Source: an uncultured Chitinophagaceae bacterium (GTDB lineage: Bacteria; Bacteroidota; Bacteroidia; Chitinophagales; Chitinophagaceae). Taken from it: 48,491 nucleotides of DNA. The stretch is taken from positions 1 through 48,491 of the forward strand of contig CAIRTF010000117.1 in the NCBI GenBank assembly GCA_903881425.1, in the 5' to 3' direction. Both the position numbers and the translations under genes were made by a program. Positions 43,167 to 48,491 of this stretch are shown piece by piece. Under the pieces are notes generated by a model. That model did no database searches and had not been told where the DNA came from. It saw only the letters and a program-made list of their open reading frames with translations. How positions within the stretch are numbered: the first letter of the stretch is position 1; every line of letters starts with the position of its first letter.

Positions 43167-44588
43167 GTGAAGAAACAGAAACGACAAATTGTATTGCAAG
43201 ATGTGCTGGTACAGGATTATGCCGCCGAAGGGAAATCATTGGCAAAAGTGGATGGCAAAGTAATTTTTATTGAGAATACTGTCCCCGGTGATATTGTAGA
43301 TATTCAATTGATTAAAAGCAAAAAAGATTGGGCCGAAGCGTATCCTATTGCTTTTAAAAAATACTCTGAGAATCGGGTAACACCCTTCTGTTCTCATTTT
43401 GGTGTTTGTGGTGGATGTGTTTGGCAAATGTTGCCATACAATCAACAATTGTTTTATAAACAAAAACAGGTTGCCGATAATTTACAACGTATTGCAAAAG
43501 TTAATTTACCAATTATCAATACAATTATTGGTGCAGATGAAACGCAAGGCTATCGCAACAAAATGGAATATACTTTTTCGAATAAAAAATTTATTCCTTC
43601 AACTGAATTTAGAAAATTAAAAAGCGAAGGTGCTGAGATCATTAATGAAGGTGGTTTCGGCGGATTTCATGCCAAAGGTATTTTTGATAAAGTTGTAGAA
43701 ATAGATACTTGCTATTTGCAAAACGAGCCTACTAATTTTATTCGAAAAGCAATTGTATCGTTCGCTAAAAAAAATGAGCTTTCTTTTTACGATGCACGCT
43801 CCCATCAAGGCTGGCTGCGCAATGTAATGATTCGATTAGCCAATACAGGAGAATTGATGGTGAATATTGTATTGGGCTATGAAGATGAAGCGAATAGAAA
43901 AAATTTACTAGATGATTTATTGCAGCAATTCCCGCAGATCACTACTTTATTGTATACCATCAATACCAAATTCAACGACAGCATTTTCGATCTGCATCCA
44001 AAAGCATATCATGGAAAAGGATATATCATCGAGCAATTAGAAAACTATCAATTCAAGATCAGTCCGAAATCCTTTTTTCAAACAAATACAAAGCAAGCCG
44101 AGAAATTATATAAGATCACCAGAGATTATGCTGAATTAGATGGAACGCAAGTGGTATATGATTTGTATTGCGGCACAGGCAGCATTGGAATTTTTGTAAG
44201 TGCTTTTGCTAAAAAAATTATTGGCGTAGAAGTCATCAGCGAAGCAATAGAAGATGCCAAAGAAAATGCAGCGTTAAACAACATTTTACACTCTTCTTTT
44301 TTTGCAGGAGATGTGATTGATATTTGTGATGATGATTTTTTTGCAACACATGGCAAACCGGATGTGATTATCACCGATCCGCCGAGAGCAGGTATGCACG
44401 AAAAATTGGCAAAGAAATTATTAGACATTGCAGCGCCAACAATTGTATATGTAAGTTGCAATCCTGCTACACAGGCAAGAGATATAGCTTTACTGGATGA
44501 AAAATATGCGGTCACTAAAATTCAACCGGTAGATATGTTTCCGCATACGCATCATATAGAAAATGTGATGCAGTTAAAATTGAAATAA
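43167..44588 (+). CDS. rlmD: 23S rRNA (uracil-C5)-methyltransferase, RlmD/RumA family
   Basis: The 473-residue protein starts with GTG. A TRAM domain (about 5-60), iron-sulfur cysteines C75, C81 and C84 (CSHFGVCGGC) with a fourth in DTCYLQ, the SAM motif YDLYCGTGSIGIF, DPPRAG, and the catalytic Cys in YVSCNPATQARD are all visible. It methylates uridine in 23S rRNA; which position cannot be read, and a RlmCD-type enzyme is possible. The start is four bases after a -7 box, suggesting a leaderless mRNA. Confidence 0.92.
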   Translation: MKKQKRQIVLQDVLVQDYAAEGKSLAKVDGKVIFIENTVPGDIVDIQLIKSKKDWAEAYPIAFKKYSENRVTPFCSHFGVCGGCVWQMLPYNQQLFYKQKQVADNLQRIAKVNLPIINTIIGADETQGYRNKMEYTFSNKKFIPSTEFRKLKSEGAEIINEGGFGGFHAKGIFDKVVEIDTCYLQNEPTNFIRKAIVSFAKKNELSFYDARSHQGWLRNVMIRLANTGELMVNIVLGYEDEANRKNLLDDLLQQFPQITTLLYTINTKFNDSIFDLHPKAYHGKGYIIEQLENYQFKISPKSFFQTNTKQAEKLYKITRDYAELDGTQVVYDLYCGTGSIGIFVSAFAKKIIGVEVISEAIEDAKENAALNNILHSSFFAGDVIDICDDDFFATHGKPDVIITDPPRAGMHEKLAKKLLDIAAPTIVYVSCNPATQARDIALLDEKYAVTKIQPVDMFPHTHHIENVMQLKLK

Positions 44589-44614
44589 ATAATTGAATAG
44601 AATAATTTTGAGCA

Positions 44615-45391
44615 ATGACACAATTCCGACCAAGCAGATTTGAGATATTACCACCTATCATTAAAAATTTATTGATCATCAATGCATTGGTTTTTCTTGC
44701 ACAGAACACTGTTGGGAAAACCTATTTCAATATGGATGATTTGTTTGCTTTGCATACCTGGCAGAGTCCTTTATTTAAGCCATGGCAATTCATTACACAT
44801 TTATTTATGCACGGTGGATTTGATCATATTTTCTTTAACATGTTCTCTTTGTGGATGTTTGGTTCGGTGTTAGAAAATTTATGGGGGCCTAAGCGTTTTC
44901 TTACTTTTTATTTGGTTTGCGGATTAGGTGCCACTTTATGTCATATGATTGTATTGTTTGTAGAAAATCAGACAATGATTAATGCCTATAATGCTATCAA
45001 TCCTGATTCGGCTGATTATTTATTTAATGTGCAACGGTTCATCGATAAATTTATTCCTGTTGCACAACCCGTTCCTATCAACATTCAAACAGCAAAAGAA
45101 ATTGTGGATGTAAGATTAAATGAAGCTACATTGGGTGCATCGGGTGCAGTGTTTGGTTGTTTGGTGGCATTTGGATATTTATTCCCCAATACCACGTTGA
45201 TGATATTTCCCATTCCTATTCCCATTAAAGCAAAATGGCTTGTGTTATTGTATGCCGGTTTTGAATTATTCAGCGCTGTAAAAAATTCTGCAGGAGATAA
45301 TGTAGCGCACTTTGCACATCTCGGTGGCGCACTGGTTGGATTTTTATTGGTATATTTCTGGAACAAAACCAATAGAAAAACGTTTTATTGA
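44615..45391 (+). CDS. Rhomboid family intramembrane serine protease
   Basis: The 258-residue membrane protein has about six hydrophobic helices. Rhomboid motifs are HGGFDHIFFNMFSLWMFG, the catalytic S176 in LGASGAVFG and H235 in HFAHLGGALVGF, so it should be active. It cleaves membrane proteins within the bilayer; substrates are unknown. It follows the RlmD-like gene by 26 bases and precedes a second rhomboid by 18. Confidence 0.93.
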   Translation: MTQFRPSRFEILPPIIKNLLIINALVFLAQNTVGKTYFNMDDLFALHTWQSPLFKPWQFITHLFMHGGFDHIFFNMFSLWMFGSVLENLWGPKRFLTFYLVCGLGATLCHMIVLFVENQTMINAYNAINPDSADYLFNVQRFIDKFIPVAQPVPINIQTAKEIVDVRLNEATLGASGAVFGCLVAFGYLFPNTTLMIFPIPIPIKAKWLVLLYAGFELFSAVKNSAGDNVAHFAHLGGALVGFLLVYFWNKTNRKTFY

Positions 45392-45409
45392 TAGTGAGGA
45401 AAATTTTAT

Positions 45410-46339
45410 ATGAATGTAAAGGAATATAATACCGGAAGAAAACCATTATTAGGCCAGGATAATAATGCATTGGTGATGTTGATTGCTATCAACGCATTGA
45501 TTTTTGTTGCATTGAATTTTTTATTGATTGTATATTATTTGAGCTATCAGGATAATGCAACAGCAAGAATTTTTTTCAATAAACAAATTTTAGATTGGTT
45601 TGTATTGCCCGCATCAACAGAAAAATTAATTACACGTCCGTGGACACTCATCACTTCCATGTTCACTCATTATGATGTATGGAGTTTGATAAGTACTCTA
45701 TTATGGTTATGGGGCTTTGGTTATATTTTACAAGACCTGGCAGGCAATAAAAAATTATTACCTATTTATTTATATGGCGGATTTGCCGGTGCCGTTTGTT
45801 TTTTGTTGAGCATACATTTAATTCCGGCATTTTATCAAAACATTGTTTTAACACCATCTTTATTAGGCGGTGGTGCTGCGGTAATGGCTGTAGCTGTTGC
45901 TACCACTACATTAGCGCCTGATTACAGAATCTTTCCACTTATTAATGGCGGTATTCCTTTATGGGTGCTAACGTTGATTTTTGTTGCAATTGATTATGCA
46001 ACCATCGCAAGCACCAGTGGCGGATATGCCATTGCACATTTAGCCGGCGGTGCAATCGGTTTTATTTTTATTCGTCAATTACGCAAAGGAAATGATTGGA
46101 GTATTTGGATGATTAATTTGGTTGATTGGATAGATAATTTATTCAATCCCGAGAAAAAAGAAAAGCCGCAAAAAGAAAAATTATTTTACAGAGCTTCAGG
46201 GAAGCCATATCAAAAAACAAGTAACCTTACCCAACAAAGATTAGATGAAATTTTAGATAAGATCAATGTACAAGGGTATCATATGTTGACAGATGAAGAA
46301 AAAGATTTTTTAAAACGTGCCAGCAGAGAAGAATTATAA
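45410..46339 (+). CDS. Rhomboid-like membrane protein lacking the catalytic serine
   Basis: The 309-residue protein has the rhomboid fold: RPWTLITSMFTHYDVWSLI, the LLGGGAAVMAVAVAT segment and YAIAHLAGGAIGF with H210. The position of the catalytic serine is glycine (G155; GASA-type motif changed to GGGA), so it is probably a pseudoprotease. A cytoplasmic C-terminal tail of about 90 residues (basic, then TQQRLDEILDKINVQGYHML) resembles a domain often attached to Bacteroidota rhomboids. It may bind or regulate the product of the gene just upstream (inference). Confidence 0.9.
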   Translation: MNVKEYNTGRKPLLGQDNNALVMLIAINALIFVALNFLLIVYYLSYQDNATARIFFNKQILDWFVLPASTEKLITRPWTLITSMFTHYDVWSLISTLLWLWGFGYILQDLAGNKKLLPIYLYGGFAGAVCFLLSIHLIPAFYQNIVLTPSLLGGGAAVMAVAVATTTLAPDYRIFPLINGGIPLWVLTLIFVAIDYATIASTSGGYAIAHLAGGAIGFIFIRQLRKGNDWSIWMINLVDWIDNLFNPEKKEKPQKEKLFYRASGKPYQKTSNLTQQRLDEILDKINVQGYHMLTDEEKDFLKRASREEL

Positions 46340-46388
46340 AGTCATCTTTTCATTTCCGCTTACCATCATTGTTTAGTATTTTTATTGC

Positions 46389-47504
46389 ATGGCAAAAAGC
46401 CCTGCTCGAAAATTTATAAAGATCTTCTTTATTCTCATCAATTGTTTGGTGATTATTCTTTTCTTATTGGGCTGTTTATCTCCCTGGTTAAATCCGGAAA
46501 AATTTGGTTGGATTGGTTTTATTGGCATTGCCATGCCTTATTTAATATTGGTATTGATCTTTTCCATTATTTTTTGGTTAGCGGCAAAACCGAAGCTGGC
46601 GTTGATTCCTGTCATTACATTATTAATGGGATGGCAACAGATCAATGCGGTATTTGCATTTAAATGGAAAGCAGGATTTACTAAAGCTAAAACAGCAAAT
46701 ACCATTCGTATTGTTGATTGGAATGTTGGCGGATTTAATGGCTTATCCAAAAACAGTGTCATTAAAAAACATGTGAGAGAAGAAGTGGCTGATGTGATAT
46801 TGAATTTAAAACCCGATATTATTTGCATGCAGGAATTTAATTCAGCCTATCATCAATCAACACAATGGGATAATATCAGTTTGTTCAGCAAAGCTTATCC
46901 GTATTATTATTTTTCCAAAGATTATCATCGCAACAAAGGTGTTTATCAATCAGGTTGCATCATCTTTTCAAAATATCCATTGATTGATTCTAACAGAATA
47001 AAATTCAAAACACCCGAAAGTTTAATTTATGTTGATGCAGTAAAAGGCGATGATACCTTTCGTATTTATACTACCCATTTGCAATCTTTCAAATTCAAAA
47101 AAGAAGATTATGATGATATTGAAAAAATAAAAGAGCAAGATGAAGATGCGTTGGCCGCTTCTAAAAATATTTTCAGCAAAATGAAAACAGCATTTCAAAG
47201 AAGAGGAGGACAAGTAGATATCGTAAGAAATGAAATAGAAAAAAGCCCTTTTCCTTCGGTTATTTGCGGTGATTTTAATGATGTGCCCAATAGCTATACC
47301 TATTTTCATATTATAGGAAACCGACAAGATGCTTTTTTGAAAAAAGACTTTGGTATCGGCAGAAGTTTTATTGCTTTGGCACCCACTTTAAGAATAGATT
47401 ATGTATTGCCCGATCAACATTTTGATGTGTTGCAATTTAATATGGTGGATGAAGATCTGAGCGATCATTTATTATTGGTAACTGATCTAAGATTAAAAAA
47501 ATAA
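46389..47504 (+). CDS. Membrane-anchored endonuclease/exonuclease/phosphatase (EEP) family protein
   Basis: The 371-residue protein has three N-terminal transmembrane helices (about 9-31, 40-60 and 65-90), then an EEP domain from about residue 105 (RIVDWNVGGFNG). Active-site residues are E149 (CMQEFNS), D295 and N297 (CGDFNDVP), and D359/H360 (SDHLLL). Such proteins hydrolyse phosphodiesters or phospholipid-like molecules; the substrate is unknown. It follows the two rhomboids by 49 bases. Confidence 0.9.
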   Translation: MAKSPARKFIKIFFILINCLVIILFLLGCLSPWLNPEKFGWIGFIGIAMPYLILVLIFSIIFWLAAKPKLALIPVITLLMGWQQINAVFAFKWKAGFTKAKTANTIRIVDWNVGGFNGLSKNSVIKKHVREEVADVILNLKPDIICMQEFNSAYHQSTQWDNISLFSKAYPYYYFSKDYHRNKGVYQSGCIIFSKYPLIDSNRIKFKTPESLIYVDAVKGDDTFRIYTTHLQSFKFKKEDYDDIEKIKEQDEDALAASKNIFSKMKTAFQRRGGQVDIVRNEIEKSPFPSVICGDFNDVPNSYTYFHIIGNRQDAFLKKDFGIGRSFIALAPTLRIDYVLPDQHFDVLQFNMVDEDLSDHLLLVTDLRLKK

Positions 47505-47580
47505 TTATCTTCATTTTAAGATGAAAATTTTCTCTCTTACATATTATTGTTTTAGTTGCTGCCGCTAAGCGGCCAATCTA

Positions 47581-47588
47581 TACCTTTG
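47581..47588 (+). promoter_or_regulatory. -7 box for cysS
   Basis: TACCTTTG matches TAnnTTTG fully. A TTG at 47556-47558 (22-base spacer) is a fair -33. The spacer holds a short inverted repeat, GCCGC (47561-47565) and GCGGC (47569-47573). The leader before the ATG at 47649 is about 55 bases without obvious structure. Confidence 0.55.
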
Positions 47589-47648
47589 CGATGGTTCATT
47601 CGCACAATTTTTTATCGAATCTTTTAGTTTAACAAGTACAAGAAAAAT

Positions 47649-48491
47649 ATGTCACTCAAAGTATATAATTCGCTTACGCGGAAAAAAGAAGAATTCAAAT
47701 CAATCACGCCTAACCATATTGGCATGTACGTATGCGGACCAACTGTTAGTGGCGAAAGTCATTTAGGTCATGCTCGTCCCTTCATTACATTTGATATCAT
47801 TTATCGTTACTTAATGTATCTCGGTTATAAAGTTCGTTATGTGCGAAACATTACTGATGCCGGACATTTTGAGGAAGAAGGTCGAGAAGCAGAGGATAAG
47901 ATCAGTAAAAAAGCAGTCATAGAAAAATTAGAACCAATGGAGTTGGTTCAGAAATACACCAACTTATTTCATTGGGCAATGACGCAATTCAATAATCTTC
48001 CGCCCAGTATTGAACCAACAGCAACCGGACATATTGTTGAGCAAATAAACATGATTGAAGAAATTATTAAAGATGGATATGCGTATGTTGCCAACGGCTC
48101 TGTTTATTTTGATGTAGAAAAATACAATACTGATTTTTCCAAAAAAGGATTGCCTTATGGCATGTTAAGTGGAAGAAATATAGAAGAACAATTAGAAACC
48201 ACACGTGACTTAGATAATCAGGAAGAGAAGAGAAACAAAAATGATTTTGCATTATGGAAGAATGCACCCGCGGAACATATCATGCGTTGGAAAAGCCCGT
48301 GGGGAGAGGGTTTTCCGGGATGGCATATTGAATGCTCTGCCATGAGTACAAAATATTTAGGAGATCAATTTGATATTCATGGCGGCGGAATGGATCTGCA
48401 ATTTCCGCATCACGAATGTGAGATTGCACAAAGTACTGTTTGCAATCATAAAACACCTGCACGTTATTGGTTACATAATAATATGATTACC
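47649..48491 (+). CDS. cysS: Cysteinyl-tRNA synthetase, N-terminal part (cut by the window edge)
   Basis: The frame is open from ATG 47649 to the last base (281 codons). It begins [16 protein letters not shown] and has MYVCGPTV with the zinc ligand C29, the HIGH-like [21 protein letters not shown], and the zinc/active-site WHIECSAMS and [11 protein letters not shown]. It charges tRNA-Cys. The rest of the gene, including the KMSKS loop, lies to the right of the window. Confidence 0.96.
   Translation, partial: MSLKVYNSLTRKKEEFKSITPNHIGMYVCGPTVSGESHLGHARPFITFDIIYRYLMYLGYKVRYVRNITDAGHFEEEGREAEDKISKKAVIEKLEPMELVQKYTNLFHWAMTQFNNLPPSIEPTATGHIVEQINMIEEIIKDGYAYVANGSVYFDVEKYNTDFSKKGLPYGMLSGRNIEEQLETTRDLDNQEEKRNKNDFALWKNAPAEHIMRWKSPWGEGFPGWHIECSAMSTKYLGDQFDIHGGGMDLQFPHHECEIAQSTVCNHKTPARYWLHNNMIT

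Noticed and set aside
47589-47648. T-box leader for cysS
   Set aside because: The leader is only about 55 bases, far too short, and has no T-box motif; T-boxes are also rare in this phylum.
1-48491. Defence island, prophage or insertion sequence
   Set aside because: All sizeable frames were assigned to metabolism, envelope, translation or regulation; no transposase, integrase, nuclease-helicase or toxin-antitoxin genes were recognised.

Overview
The window looks like chromosomal DNA of a low-GC member of the Bacteroidota, probably near the Chitinophagaceae (inference). The evidence is a SusC/SusD/SusE/SusF-type operon, a type A type IX secretion (T9SS) C-terminal domain on an amylase, many outer-membrane lipoproteins, Bacteroidota-style promoters (TTTG, about 21 bases, then TAnnTTTG) and few Shine-Dalgarno sites. 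No insertion sequence, phage gene, CRISPR array or rRNA was seen. The left edge carries a tRNA(CAU) gene and the right edge cuts into cysS.

Layout. 1-463: a minus-strand tRNA with its own promoter box, then a control region with a LacI-type palindrome. 464-10880: a starch-type polysaccharide utilisation locus (secreted GH13 amylase, SusC, SusD, SusE-like, SusF-like with three tandem carbohydrate-binding modules) closed by a strong terminator. 10883-12613: a separately promoted GH53 galactanase and HAD phosphatase. 12620-19314: a small membrane protein facing the rimP-nusA-infB translation/transcription operon, followed by a SurA-like chaperone. 19328-22694: a MarR regulator and a stress-type operon (two pirins, YceI, NADPH:FMN reductase), with the same paired operator in front of both units. 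22706-25044: PurF-like amidotransferase coupled to a SixA-type phosphatase. 25041-27067: EamA transporter and MurG-like glycosyltransferase on the minus strand. 27121-27525: two very small genes. 27526-29452: an aminotransferase with a C-terminal frameshift, and a lipoprotein MsrB. 29596-33957: adenylate kinase, then a PaaZ-SDR-crotonase CoA-catabolism cluster. 33968-37822: minus-strand carbonic anhydrase, FabG, GH3-family enzyme and LptB. 37939-38892: MetF. 38894-43024: minus-strand envelope cluster (TlpA-like thioredoxin, double-parvulin PPIase, outer-membrane barrel). 43155-47504: RlmD-like methyltransferase, two rhomboids (the second lacking its catalytic serine) and a membrane-anchored EEP hydrolase. 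47581-48491: cysS, incomplete.

Most genes are conserved housekeeping or common Bacteroidota accessory genes; I see no clearly new defence or mobile system. The observations most worth checking are the MarR operator pair shared by two promoters, two GTG starts set exactly five bases after a -7 box (candidate leaderless mRNAs), the rhomboid pseudoprotease beside an active-looking rhomboid, the frameshifted aminotransferase, the LacI-type palindrome before the amylase operon, and the inverted repeats around the surA-like promoter. All functional assignments come from reading motifs in the sequence; no database search was run.
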